A DNA stretch of 37,999 nucleotides from JBDNJM01 sp041687755. GTDB lineage: Bacteria > Planctomycetota > UBA1135 > GCA-002686595. The position numbers and the translations under genes are program-made. How positions within the stretch are numbered: the stretch's first letter is position 1; each line of letters starts with the position of its first letter. Where the stretch lies: positions 1 to 37,999 of the forward strand of contig JBDNJM010000074.1 of assembly GCA_041687755.1 (NCBI GenBank), in the 5' to 3' direction. Of this stretch, positions 1 through 8,262 are shown piece after piece. The notes beneath the pieces were generated by a model, which made no database searches, was not told the origin of the DNA, and saw only the letters and a program-made list of their open reading frames with translations.

Positions 1-248
1 CCCCCCCCCCGAATCGGACCCAGAAGCACCAAGGAGCGAGGAGCACCGCGGACCCCGAGGCGCCTCCGAGCGGAGCACGGCGGAGGCCCCCGCGCGGCCG
101 CTCCCCTGGCCGCCAGGGCTCCCCGCGCCCGACCAGCAGACGCCACCGCCAGCTCGCCCGTCGAACTGCTCCCCCCCCAACGCCGACCAGGGAGCCGCTC
201 ACCCCCCAACCCAGCCGTTGGGGCCCGGCCTGAGGCCCGTCTGGGGAA
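1..248. other. Non-coding GC-rich flank with possible pfp terminator
   Basis: No credible coding region is seen. The stretch is cytosine-rich with several homopolymeric C runs. A 7-bp inverted repeat (CCCCAAC at 204-210 and GTTGGGG at 217-223) lies about 25 bases past the stop codon of the minus-strand phosphofructokinase gene and could serve as its terminator, but no U-tract follows, so this is a weak call. Confidence 0.4.
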
Positions 249-1448
249 TCAGCTGATCGGGTGGTCCGAGAGCCGCCCCGGCCGCGGCAGCACGCCGACC
301 AAGGGCCGCACGTAGTCCAGGAAGTCCTCGGTCACGTGGTTGTCGCCCTGCAGGTAGGCCTCGTCCATGTCGCGCGTGTGCTTGGCCACGTTCGCGAGGT
401 CCGTCACGCCGTAGCGCACCGAGTACTCCTCGCCGTCGTTGCGGCCGATGTAGACCGAGCCGTGCTGGTGGTTGCCCGAGGTCGCCGCAATGACCGCCTC
501 GCGGCCGATCGCGCGCGCCTCGACCGCGTCCACTTCGCTCACGACGCCAGCAAAGCTGCGCTGCAGATACCCGAAGGTGTCCGCGCGCACACGCAGCGTC
601 GAGCCGAGTCGCGCCTTGACGAGCGACGCGAGCTGATCGCCGAGCGCGCCCGTGCCGGAGAGCTGTACGTTGCCGTGGCTGTCCTTCTCGTTCGTGCGCA
701 GAATCAGGTTGCCGTCGGCGTCGTGGATGCCCTCGCTGACGGCGACTAGGCAGCGCCCGTGCAGCTCCATCTGGCGCGCAACGTCGTCGCAAAAGCGCTC
801 TTCGTTGAAGACGCGCTCCGGGCAGTAGATCAGGTGCGGGCCGTCGTCTTCGTAGACCTTCGCCAGAGCGCTCGCCGCAGTCAACCAGCCCGCGTGGCGA
901 CCCATCACGACGTCGATCTTGATCCCCGGCAGGCTGCGATTGTCCTGGTTGTCGCCCATGAACGCGCTGGCCACGAACTTCGCCGCCGAGCCGAAGCCCG
1001 GGCAGTGGTCGGTCACCAGCAGGTCGTTGTCGATCGTCTTCGGGACGTGGAACAGGCGCACGTCATAGTCGCGCGCCACGGCAACCTCGTTCAGCAAGTG
1101 CGCGGTCTCGGCCGAGTCGTTGCCGCCGATGTAGAAGAAGTAGCGGATGTTGCGCTGCTCGAACTTCTCGATCAGCTGCACGCACTCCGCCTCCGTCGGC
1201 TTCTTGCGCACCGAACGCAGGGCCGCGGCCGGCGTCTGCGCGACGGCTTCGAGGGTGTCCTTGGACTCGGCCCCGAGATCGACGAGCTGATCCTCGAGGA
1301 CGCCCCGAATCCCGTGCACCGCGCCCCAGACGTTGTCGATGTCCTTCGAGCGCAGGGCCTGCTCGACGATCCCGACCAGACTCTGGTTGATCACGGCCGT
1401 GGGGCCACCCGATTGGCCGATGAGAGCGTTGGCGGAGAGGGAGGACAT
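249..1448 (-). CDS. pfp: Pyrophosphate-type 6-phosphofructokinase
   Basis: Phosphorylates fructose 6-phosphate to fructose 1,6-bisphosphate in cytoplasmic glycolysis. The 399-residue product opens with the family's nucleotide/phosphate loop GQSGGPTAVINQS (residues 11-23), then GGNDS (108-112), PKTIDND (136-142) and MGRHAGW (182-188). In ATP-dependent enzymes the discriminating positions are Gly (GGDGS) and Gly; here they are Asp in GGNDS and Lys in PKTIDND, the pattern known for pyrophosphate-dependent enzymes, so PPi is the likely donor and the reaction is probably reversible. The frame extends 80 codons upstream, but that part is Pro/Arg/Gly-rich low complexity; the ATG at 1446-1448 places the first family motif at the usual distance. 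No Shine-Dalgarno-like sequence precedes it. Donor specificity is inferred from residues only. Confidence 0.93.
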   Translation of the reverse strand: MSSLSANALIGQSGGPTAVINQSLVGIVEQALRSKDIDNVWGAVHGIRGVLEDQLVDLGAESKDTLEAVAQTPAAALRSVRKKPTEAECVQLIEKFEQRNIRYFFYIGGNDSAETAHLLNEVAVARDYDVRLFHVPKTIDNDLLVTDHCPGFGSAAKFVASAFMGDNQDNRSLPGIKIDVVMGRHAGWLTAASALAKVYEDDGPHLIYCPERVFNEERFCDDVARQMELHGRCLVAVSEGIHDADGNLILRTNEKDSHGNVQLSGTGALGDQLASLVKARLGSTLRVRADTFGYLQRSFAGVVSEVDAVEARAIGREAVIAATSGNHQHGSVYIGRNDGEEYSVRYGVTDLANVAKHTRDMDEAYLQGDNHVTEDFLDYVRPLVGVLPRPGRLSDHPIS

Positions 1449-1872
1449 GGGCGGCACGGGGGGGCTGGGAGAAGCCGGGGAGGGCGAAGAAGAGCCGGAG
1501 GGCCGCGGCCCTGCCGGTCGATGAGCTGACGAGTCGAGCGGCCGTCTCGGCTGGCGCCAGCCGGCGATCGCAGGGCTGGACGGTAGCCCTCCGCCGGGTC
1601 CCGACCAAGGCTCGCGACCGGCGAGGCCCGCGGCCCCGACCCAGCGCTGGCCCGCTCGCGCCCAGCGGAGACCACCGCCCGCGCCCAACCATGCAACAGG
1701 AGCCGCACCGAGACTCTTGCAACGCCCCCGTCCATCTGTAGACTCCGCTCCCCGCCTCGGACATTCAGCCGGGCCCGCAAGGGTTCGACAGGACGTCTGG
1801 AGTCGCTCTCGCCCATGCGGCCAGGCCCTTCTCGAAGGTCCAGGAAGTCAGGCGAGCGCTCCCTACCACGGT
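1449..1872. other. Intergenic region between pfp and tRNA-Leu
   Basis: Divergent spacer holding the leaders of pfp (minus) and the tRNA gene (plus). The pfp reading frame stays open through part of it, but the translation is low-complexity. A possible plus-strand promoter lies at 1717-1744. No other gene is supported. Confidence 0.5.
1717..1744 (+). promoter_or_regulatory. Possible sigma70-type promoter for tRNA-Leu
   Basis: TTGCAA (1717-1722) and TAGACT (1739-1744) are separated by 16 bases, resembling a -35/-10 pair. It lies about 130 bases before the tRNA 5' end, which is farther than usual, so this is only a candidate. Confidence 0.3.
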
Positions 1873-1957
1873 GCCCGGGTGGCGGAATTGGTAGACGCGC
1901 AAGACTAAGGATCTTGTGGGGCAACCCGTGCTGGTTCGATTCCAGTCCCGGGCACCA
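1873..1957 (+). tRNA. tRNA-Leu (anticodon AAG)
   Basis: An 85-nt type II tRNA. The acceptor stem GCCCGGG (1873-1879) pairs with CCCGGGC (1947-1953), followed by discriminator A and an encoded CCA (1955-1957). The D arm carries the leucine-type TGGCGGAATTGGTAGACGC. The anticodon stem CAAGA/TCTTG encloses the seven-base loop CTAAGGA, so positions 34-36 read AAG. A long variable arm (GGG/CCC stem) and a T arm with loop TTCGATT complete the cloverleaf. Leucine identity is supported by the class II variable arm, discriminator A and G37. An A at position 34 is unusual in bacteria outside tRNA-Arg(ACG); it would need deamination to inosine to read CUC, or act unmodified. Confidence 0.93.
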
Positions 1958-1967
1958 TTATTTTGGT

Positions 1968-1986
1968 TCAACGGCGTAGCCGTTGA
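1968..1986 (+). terminator. Hairpin after tRNA-Leu
   Basis: TCAACGGC (1968-1975) and GCCGTTGA (1979-1986) form a perfect 8-bp stem with a 3-base loop, starting 11 bases after the tRNA CCA. No U-tract follows, although a TTATTTT run precedes the stem. It may act as a terminator or 3' processing signal. Confidence 0.4.
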
Positions 1987-2253
1987 GACGCGCGGAGCGC
2001 GGTGAGGCAGGGGGTTGTGGCCCGGTCTTGGGCGGGTGAGGGCTTCGCTGGGGCCGAAGCCCGCGGTACTCCCGCTCGTGGTCCTGGGCGGCCGCGCGTC
2101 GGCTTCGTCGCCATGCGCTAGCACGATTCTCGGCTGGCCGGCGTCGCCGTGGGCTCGGGGCTTGAGCGGGGCTAGCTAGCTCCTCCCAGGCGAGATCGCG
2201 CGCCTCGCGCCTTCGGCACTCCGCCGTTCGGCCGCTCGGGTCCGCGACTCGAT

Positions 2254-4272
2254 TCAGGGCGTGTTGTCGCCCAGGATTCGGAGGGCCAGCTCGAAGGTCT
2301 TGGGCTCCAGGCGGAGCTGGATCAGGGCGCCGCGGATGCCGGCGAACAGGTTGACGCGGCGGTTGCTCTCTGCGAGGCGGGCGGGCACGAGCTCGGAGCG
2401 CAGCTCTTCGCGGCGATCCTGGATGCGCACGTCGATCAGGTCTTGGACTTCGGTCTCAAGGTCTGGCGCCAGGGATCCCCAGCGCTCGCCAGGGTGCTGG
2501 TCGGCAAGCAGCTCGCGGCCGATGCGCTCGCGCTCCAGGCCCCAGTCCACGTTGTTCAGGGCGTCGTCTTCGACCTGCTGGGCCAGGATCTGGCGCAGCG
2601 CCGGGGCTATCGCTAGCGGGTTGAGCCAGACCATCAAGGTCGCGTTCGACAGCGCGTTCGCGACGGTCGCGACGAAGTCGCCGCGGTCCGCCAGCGTCGT
2701 CTTCGCGTTGCCGTAATAGCCCTTGGTCATCTCGTCCAGCATCTTCCAGTTGTTGCTGAGGATGAAGAAGTCGGGCGAGTCCACCGACGCCAGGTGCCCC
2801 GTGCCGGGGATCACCGGCGACCAGTACTCGAAGATCGTGAGGCCGGCCGCGTTGGGGAACTTGTAGACGCCGGCGTCGTAGGTGCCGCCGCCCTTGGGTT
2901 TGCCGCGCAGGCCGAGTCGCGCGGTGTTCTGGGTGACCTTGTCCCGCAGGGCGATCACGCGGTCGATGTCATCCGACTCGAACACCAGCGCCCAGGCCGG
3001 AACGACGCGCCCGTCGACCGGAGCGCCGTCCGTGTCGCGCGTGTACGAGTTCTCCTTCACGACGAGCGCGACGCTGTCGCTCAGGGCCGCCTCCAGCTCC
3101 GAAATCAGCCCGCCCACCTGGGAGTGGCCCCAGACCGGCGCGACGATCTCGGACTCGAAGTTCTTGACGAGCGCCGGCTCAAGCGAATCGAACAGCTGCC
3201 GGAGCAGGTCCCCAAGATCCCCCTCCATGTACGCGAACAGGCCCACATCCGCCGGAGCGAGGCGCGCGATCCGATTGGCGACCTCCATCTGGGTCGCGTC
3301 CTTGCGGCGGTAGAAGCGCTTCTGGAACGCGGACATCTCCTCGGAGACCAGCGCACCCGACACATTGATCGAGGTCAGGGTGTCCAGCCGCGCCGTGCCG
3401 GCGATGTCGCGCACGAGCTGAGCCTGGAACAACTTGCCCAAGAAGCCCTCAACCCACTCCCGGCTCGTGGCGTCCGGCGAGGCCATGGGCCAGCCGAGCC
3501 GCGGCGCGAGCGTCGCGTACCGCAACAGCAGCTCGACCTCGTCGCCCTCGCGGTCGCGCACCTGGATCTCGTCGTGGTAGCGCGCGCTCTGACCCAGCGA
3601 GTCCTGCCCCGCCTTGCCCTCGAACTCCCGCGCACTCGTCACGAGGCTCGGATCGTTTGCTAGGACCAGGACGTCGCGCACGCGCGCGATGGTCAGGGGC
3701 GAGGTGAGCTGCCCCCCGCTGAGGGTCACGGCACCGTTCTCCTTAGAGGCCTGCAGCCCCTGGGCCTCGAGCCCGATCAGCCCGGGATAATCCAGCAGTT
3801 CGACCGCCATCTTGCCCATCCAGTTCACGCGCCCATAGACGGCCCAGCGGGCCTGGGACAGGCCGCTGCCGTCCTGGTAGCCCGCGATCGCCACGTCGCG
3901 CCCGCCGAACACCTTCAGGGGGTCGATCGACAGGGGAAGCTTCTCCAGCTCGGCGCCGATCTGGCCGCCCAGTCCGCCCATTCCGGAGCTCTCAATGAAG
4001 GACCCCCACTCCGGCGAGTCCAGCAGCCGCTGGCCGGCCTCGGTCTGCGCGAGGCGGTCGAGGACCACGGGCGAGAGGTCCGATTTGAAGTCGGCCGCCA
4101 GGTCCGCCTTCGCGATGAAGAAGTCCACGTCGCGCGGCGCGAGGGTGGAGACGTCGTACGCGTAGTTCTTCTCGAGCGGGCTGAACAGGAAGGTCGAGAA
4201 CGCGAAGTAGCCCGTGAACGCCAGGAGAGCGAAGGCGATCAGGACAATGCGGAGAATACGGCGGTGCTTCAT
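2254..4272 (-). CDS. Membrane-anchored extracytoplasmic protein, unknown function
   Basis: I do not recognise this 672-residue protein. A basic start (MKHRR) followed by one hydrophobic segment (about residues 8-32) predicts a signal anchor, with the remaining ~640 residues outside the cytoplasm. The body alternates beta-like stretches with charged helices and mentions no catalytic motif that I can name; the theme of 'LAPRDVDFFIAKADLAADF' near residue 43 resembles large planctomycete surface proteins that begin with a short anchor and a conserved 'P.D...F' strand, but that is only an impression. A 60-codon upstream extension of the frame is Pro-rich low complexity, so the ATG at 4270-4272 before the basic/hydrophobic segment was chosen. 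It is transcribed divergently from the aminotransferase gene, with a perfect palindrome in the shared upstream region. Confidence 0.75.
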   Translation of the reverse strand: MKHRRILRIVLIAFALLAFTGYFAFSTFLFSPLEKNYAYDVSTLAPRDVDFFIAKADLAADFKSDLSPVVLDRLAQTEAGQRLLDSPEWGSFIESSGMGGLGGQIGAELEKLPLSIDPLKVFGGRDVAIAGYQDGSGLSQARWAVYGRVNWMGKMAVELLDYPGLIGLEAQGLQASKENGAVTLSGGQLTSPLTIARVRDVLVLANDPSLVTSAREFEGKAGQDSLGQSARYHDEIQVRDREGDEVELLLRYATLAPRLGWPMASPDATSREWVEGFLGKLFQAQLVRDIAGTARLDTLTSINVSGALVSEEMSAFQKRFYRRKDATQMEVANRIARLAPADVGLFAYMEGDLGDLLRQLFDSLEPALVKNFESEIVAPVWGHSQVGGLISELEAALSDSVALVVKENSYTRDTDGAPVDGRVVPAWALVFESDDIDRVIALRDKVTQNTARLGLRGKPKGGGTYDAGVYKFPNAAGLTIFEYWSPVIPGTGHLASVDSPDFFILSNNWKMLDEMTKGYYGNAKTTLADRGDFVATVANALSNATLMVWLNPLAIAPALRQILAQQVEDDALNNVDWGLERERIGRELLADQHPGERWGSLAPDLETEVQDLIDVRIQDRREELRSELVPARLAESNRRVNLFAGIRGALIQLRLEPKTFELALRILGDNTP

Positions 4273-4670
4273 GGGGGCGCAGGGCGCGAGTCGGTGGGCG
4301 GACGGGAGCTTAGGGCACACGCCGGCGGGATGGACGGACGAGGCCGGCGGATCTTCCGGGGGCGGTGTCGGGTCCGAGCCTCCGAATCCCGGCCAGGGGC
4401 CGCCGGCTCCCTCGGAGCCAACGGCATGGGTTGGGTGTGGATCCGGCTGCAAGATCTCGAACCAACCCCCTCACACGCCGCCACCTGCGGAGCCGAGCGC
4501 TTCCGCTAGGCCCTCGCTCCGCCCCGGCAGGCTCCCAACCGCCTCCCGCACCAGGGTCTGCGGACGCCGGGCGTCCGCAGACCCACACTGACCCCATGCA
4601 GTTCGGATTTGGAGCGCGGATCCGCAGGACGCGGGTGGGCCCGCCCGGTCCGGAGCGGTAGCGTGGGTCC
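4273..4670. other. Divergent intergenic region with palindrome
   Basis: Shared upstream region of the minus-strand membrane protein and the plus-strand aminotransferase. Apart from the palindrome at 4554-4584 I see no conserved element and no credible small gene; several overlapping open frames here are GC-driven. Confidence 0.5.
4554..4584. promoter_or_regulatory. Perfect 15-bp palindrome, candidate operator
   Basis: GGGTCTGCGGACGCC (4554-4568) and GGCGTCCGCAGACCC (4570-4584) are perfect inverted repeats around a single G. The site is 86 bases upstream of the aminotransferase ATG and about 280 bases from the start of the divergent gene, so neither gene ends into it and a terminator role is unlikely. 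It could be an operator for a dimeric regulator or an RNA hairpin in the aminotransferase leader. Confidence 0.5.
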
Positions 4671-5834
4671 ATGAGGCTCTCCCGCCGCACCACCGACCTG
4701 GCCCTCTCCGTAACCCTGGCCCTCGACGCGCGCGCCAAGGAACTGATCGCCGCCGGCCACGACGTCGTCAACATGGCCGTCGGCGAGCCGGACTTTCCGG
4801 CCCCCGCCGCCGCCCGCCAGGCCGCCATCGCGAAGATCCAGAGCCTGGACGTGCGCTACACGTCCGCCGCCGGGACCCTGACCTTGCGTGAGGCCATCGC
4901 CGAGCACCTGGCCGCCACCCGCTCCACGCACTACACCTCCGACCAGATCGTCGTCTGCCACAGCGGCAAGCAGGCCATCTCCGGCGCGCTCGCCGCCGTG
5001 CTCGAGCCCGGCGATGAAGTCCTCGTTCCCACCCCCGGCTGGGTCAGCTACGTCGAGATCGCCCGCGCCCTCGGCAACCCCGCCGTCGAGGTCCCCGGCC
5101 ACCCCGACGGTGCGCCCAGCCTCGAGGCCCTCGAGCAGGCCATCAGCGAGCGCACCCGCGCCATCTTGATCAACTCGCCCTGCAACCCGACGGGGCACGT
5201 CTGGTCGCGCGTCGATCTCCAGCGCCTCGCCGCGCTCGCGGAGCGCCACAACCTGTGGATCGTCTCCGACGAGATCTACCGCCGCCTCGTCTACGGCGAG
5301 CGCCCCTTCACCAGCCCGGTCTCGCTCGGGCCCGAGGCCCGCGCCCGCACGATCATCGTGGACGGCGCGAGCAAGTCGTTCGCTATGACCGGCTACCGCA
5401 TCGGCTTCGCCGCCGGCCCCAAGGAGGCGATCCGCGCGATCACTAAGCTCCACAGCCAGATGACCGGCTCCCCCAACGCGGTCAGCCAAGCCGCGTACGA
5501 AGCCGTCCTGCGCGAGGAGCCGCCCGAGGTCGCCCAGATGGTCGAGACCTACCGCGAACGCCGCGCGCTCATGATCGCGGGCCTGCAGCAGCTCGGGCTC
5601 CAGGCGCCCTTCCCTCACGGCGCCTTCTACGCCTTCCCCGACGTCTCCGTCCACCTCGGCGACGAGACCTCGAGCGACGCCCTGTGCCGCGCCCTGCTCG
5701 AGGACGAGCAGCTGGTCTGCGTGCCGGGCTCCGCCTTCGGGACCCCGACCCACATCCGCCTGAGCTACGCGCTCGACATCGAGCGACTGAGAGAGGCGTT
5801 CGTGCGGCTGGGTCGGTTCTTGGGCAAGGCCTGA
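4671..5834 (+). CDS. Class I/II (aspartate-type) aminotransferase
   Basis: A cytoplasmic PLP-dependent aminotransferase of fold type I, 387 residues, a normal length for the AspC/AspB Ib subgroup. Visible landmarks: the N-terminal 'NMAVGEPDF' motif (34-42), 'RYTSAAGTLTLREAIA' (62-77), the 'NSPCNPTG' substrate loop (168-175), Asp200 in 'VSDEIYRRLVYG' which would hold the pyridine nitrogen, Lys235 in 'GASKSFAMTGYRIGF' which forms the Schiff base, and a C-terminal 'HIRLSYA' with the arginine expected to bind the substrate alpha-carboxylate. This is the profile of aspartate/prephenate aminotransferases, but the exact amino donor cannot be decided from sequence alone. It starts at the ATG directly after the divergent region and stands alone. 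Confidence 0.93.
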   Translation: MRLSRRTTDLALSVTLALDARAKELIAAGHDVVNMAVGEPDFPAPAAARQAAIAKIQSLDVRYTSAAGTLTLREAIAEHLAATRSTHYTSDQIVVCHSGKQAISGALAAVLEPGDEVLVPTPGWVSYVEIARALGNPAVEVPGHPDGAPSLEALEQAISERTRAILINSPCNPTGHVWSRVDLQRLAALAERHNLWIVSDEIYRRLVYGERPFTSPVSLGPEARARTIIVDGASKSFAMTGYRIGFAAGPKEAIRAITKLHSQMTGSPNAVSQAAYEAVLREEPPEVAQMVETYRERRALMIAGLQQLGLQAPFPHGAFYAFPDVSVHLGDETSSDALCRALLEDEQLVCVPGSAFGTPTHIRLSYALDIERLREAFVRLGRFLGKA

Positions 5835-6322
5835 GCCCGGCCTATTGCGATCGAATCTGACGGATGGCCCTGCCCCGCTCGGGTGGACGCCGGGGGTCGG
5901 TTGTTCGAGATGCTGAAAAGCCAACTGGTGGATCTAAGTTAGCGGTCGCGGCGCGGAGGCGTTTGCCGTGGGCCCCGTCCCCATCGAAGTCGTTTCGGAT
6001 CAAGTCATGCTCCTGCGTCTCGAAGCCCGAGACTCCGCAAGCCTCTAGATTTCAGACGTGCTGTTCGCCCAAGAGCCCGCGCTTCAGCTCGCGGTGCGCC
6101 CGCCAGGAGGCTCATCCTGGCGGCGGTCAACGTTCGAGGACCTGCCCGCGCAACTGCGCCTCGGCGTGGGCTCGTGGGAGTGGGTGCTCAGCGGGCCCGG
6201 CATGGCCACGCTCCGGGGCACGGCCCAACTTGAGCCCGGCGAGGCTCTCGTGCTCGGTCCCTGACCAGGATCGTCGCTGCAAGCCTGAGAAGCCGCCCGC
6301 CGCACGTTAGGATTCAGCGACG
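5835..6322. other. Intergenic region between aminotransferase and nitroreductase
   Basis: 488 bases with lower coding character than its neighbours. No clear terminator follows the aminotransferase. The only candidate gene is the short GTG-initiated frame at 6058-6264. Confidence 0.45.
6058..6264 (+). CDS. Possible 68-residue hypothetical protein
   Basis: A short frame with a GTG start. The translation is fairly non-repetitive, with an acidic/aromatic middle ('GVGSWEWVLSGPG', about residues 37-49) and a hydrophobic end ('LEPGEALVLGP') that looks like a small beta-rich domain. I recognise no family. There is no convincing ribosome site, and overlapping open frames exist in other phases, so it may be chance. 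It ends 58 bases before the nitroreductase start. Confidence 0.3.
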   Translation: MLFAQEPALQLAVRPPGGSSWRRSTFEDLPAQLRLGVGSWEWVLSGPGMATLRGTAQLEPGEALVLGP

Positions 6323-6964
6323 ATGACCGCGTCCTCCGACAAGCCGTCCGACCCGAAAGAAGAGTCGCGCGCGAAGCGCAAGGCCAAGAGCAAGGCCCCC
6401 GCCCCCACTTCCGTCGAGCTGCTGGACGAGCTCTTGCGGAGCCGCAGGACCGTGCACCAGTTCGAGCCCCGACAGGTGCCGCGCGAGCTGTTGCACGAGG
6501 CGCTGGATCTGGCCCGGATGGTCCCCAACCACAAGCTCTCCGAGCCCTGGAGGTTCCACCTGCTCGGCCGGCGGGCGGTCGAGAAGGTGGCTGCACTCAA
6601 CGCTCGGATCGTCCGAGAAGCCAAGGGCGAGGAGCTGGCGCGCAAGAAGCTCGAGCGCTGGCTCGCCGTGCCGGGGATGCTCGCGATCTCCAGCTGCACG
6701 TCGGGCGACGACATCGTGCGTCACCAGGAGGACTACGCCGCCTGCTGCTGCGCCGCGCACAACTTGGCGCTCGCCCTGTGGGCGCGCGGCGTCGGACTCA
6801 AGTGGACGACCGGGCCGGTCACGCGCAGCGTTGAGTTCCACGAGGTCCTCGGGCTGGAGAGGACCGATCGTTACGCCATCGGGCTGTTCTTCTACGGCTA
6901 CCCCAGCGCGATTCCGGAAGCGCGCCGCAAGCCCCTTAGCGACGTGCTCGAACACCTCGACTGA
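6323..6964 (+). CDS. Nitroreductase-family oxidoreductase
   Basis: A 213-residue FMN-dependent nitroreductase-fold protein. After a lysine-rich, probably disordered tail (residues 1-28), the FMN-binding opening 'LLRSRRTVHQFEPRQVP' (37-53) and the following 'MVPNHKLSEPWRF' (66-78) are typical of the family, where the Arg residues contact the FMN phosphate and the Asn/Pro/Trp segment lines the flavin. The 'AHNLALALWARGVGLKWTTG' stretch (145-164) matches the conserved dimer-interface helix. The substrate is unknown; relatives reduce nitroaromatics, quinones or act in dehydrogenation. An AGGA sequence 10 bases before the ATG supports the start. It ends 5 bases before the stop of the convergent SGNH hydrolase. 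Confidence 0.85.
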   Translation: MTASSDKPSDPKEESRAKRKAKSKAPAPTSVELLDELLRSRRTVHQFEPRQVPRELLHEALDLARMVPNHKLSEPWRFHLLGRRAVEKVAALNARIVREAKGEELARKKLERWLAVPGMLAISSCTSGDDIVRHQEDYAACCCAAHNLALALWARGVGLKWTTGPVTRSVEFHEVLGLERTDRYAIGLFFYGYPSAIPEARRKPLSDVLEHLD

Positions 6965-6969
6965 CGCCG

Positions 6970-8133
6970 CTAGCGCTCCGCATCATCGGGCGGCCAGAGT
7001 CGATCCTGCAGGACCCGGCTGAGGTGTTCGCCGAACTGACGATGCGCGGCGGCGTTGGGGTGGCGATCGTGGACGTGCGCCCTCAAGAGCGAGGCGTTCT
7101 GACCCTCGACCACCGGCAGCAGGTCGATGAAGGACAGACCCAGGTCCGCAGCGATGGCTGCCAACTTCGCGTGCTGCTCGCGGAAGGGATACGCGTCGAG
7201 CTCGCCGAGGCTCGGTGCCATCGCGACGATCAGCTGGAAATCGTCCTCGTCCGCGTCTCCCGCCAGCGCTCGCAGCGACTCGGCGAGCAGCTGGAGGCCA
7301 GGCGCGCCGTCCGCCCAGCTGGCCTCGTAGCCCGCGACCTCCAGGCGCTGCCGCAGGCTGCGGTAGGTGTGGTAGGCGAGGAAGTCCGCGACGCGGCTGT
7401 TCCGGCGCAGGAACTGCGTGCGTCGCTGGGCGGGCGTGGCGCGCGCGAGGTCCTCTGTCGGCCACACGCCTGAGGTCAGCCCCAGGCGCGCGATCCAGCG
7501 CGGGATCGGGCCCTGACTGTCCTGCTCGACCTCGATGTTGCGCCCGGACGTGTCGACCAAAGTGGAGGTGATCAGCACGCAGTCCGGCCGGAAACGCCGG
7601 ACGTTGAAGCGGAACCACGCCACCTGCTGCGAGGTGTTGTGCGCATAGACCCCGCAGTTCATGACATCGACGTTCAGGTCGGGGCGCAGCTCCGCCAGAC
7701 TTCGCTCGAGCACCTTGGGGTAGGTCTGATCAGCCAGGACGCCCGTGCCGTAGGTCACCGAGTCGCCGAGCACGGCAATGCGGTAGGTGCCCGGCGGCTT
7801 GGGCTCGGGATAGACCTGGTCCCGGAAGCCCTGGCGGTTGATCGCGTAGTGCACCGTGCGGTCCGGAACGGTCGAGTAGCCGGGATAAAAGACATCGCCG
7901 GAGGCTCCCGGGCGCAGCCCCTCGCCCAGCCTCGGAGCCTCCAACCCGGAAACGGCAACGCGCAGCGGCAGTCTGTTGTTGGGGCCTCGCGCGGGCAGGC
8001 CCAGCCCAAGGGCGCGCATCCCGAGCTCCAGCAGGAGGAACACGACGACCAGCGCTAGCCCGAGTCGGGCCAGGCCCTTGAGGCAACGGAGGCCGGCGCG
8101 GGGGGCTCGGGAGGCGGGGGTTGAACGTTTCAT
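6970..8133 (-). CDS. Membrane-anchored SGNH/GDSL hydrolase (first of pair)
   Basis: A 387-residue SGNH-fold esterase or acyl-transfer enzyme tethered to the membrane by one N-terminal segment (about residues 22-44) with the catalytic domain outside. Block I is 'VLGDSVTYGTGV' (Ser125 as nucleophile). 'MNCGVYAHNTSQQ' carries the block II Gly and the DRHPN motif near the end (Asp356, His358) supplies the remaining catalytic residues. The start is the ATG at 8131-8133, preceded by GGGAG; an in-frame GTG nine codons upstream is the alternative. Its juxtamembrane 'LELGMRALGLG' closely resembles 'LEAGARALGLG' of the hydrolase at 8425, so the two divergent genes are probably paralogous. Relatives modify surface polysaccharides or lipids, but the substrate here is unknown. 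Confidence 0.85.
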   Translation of the reverse strand: MKRSTPASRAPRAGLRCLKGLARLGLALVVVFLLLELGMRALGLGLPARGPNNRLPLRVAVSGLEAPRLGEGLRPGASGDVFYPGYSTVPDRTVHYAINRQGFRDQVYPEPKPPGTYRIAVLGDSVTYGTGVLADQTYPKVLERSLAELRPDLNVDVMNCGVYAHNTSQQVAWFRFNVRRFRPDCVLITSTLVDTSGRNIEVEQDSQGPIPRWIARLGLTSGVWPTEDLARATPAQRRTQFLRRNSRVADFLAYHTYRSLRQRLEVAGYEASWADGAPGLQLLAESLRALAGDADEDDFQLIVAMAPSLGELDAYPFREQHAKLAAIAADLGLSFIDLLPVVEGQNASLLRAHVHDRHPNAAAHRQFGEHLSRVLQDRLWPPDDAER

Positions 8134-8262
8134 ATCTCCCAGGCTCTTACGGAGCAACACTTAGGTCCGGCAAGGCCTTAAATCCTAGAAAACTGAAGGC
8201 CGGGTTGCGGGATTCTAAATCATGGGGCAGATTTGAACATCGCCCCGATTCCATCACCTGCC
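8134..8262. promoter_or_regulatory. AT-richer divergent promoter region
   Basis: This 129-base spacer between the minus-strand hydrolase and the plus-strand microprotein is visibly less GC-rich than anything around it (for example TTAAATCCTAGAAAACTGAA near 8178). It must hold the start signals for both directions. On the minus strand TTTAGAAT resembles a -10 box, but I cannot fix a complete promoter. Confidence 0.4.

Noticed and set aside
1449..1688. 80-codon N-terminal extension of the phosphofructokinase
   Set aside because: Pro/Ser/Gly/Arg-rich low complexity; family members begin about ten residues before the GQSGG loop.
4506..5924. 472-codon minus-strand frame opposite the aminotransferase gene
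   Set aside because: Gly/Ala/Asp-rich shadow of the PLP enzyme gene, with no recognisable domain.
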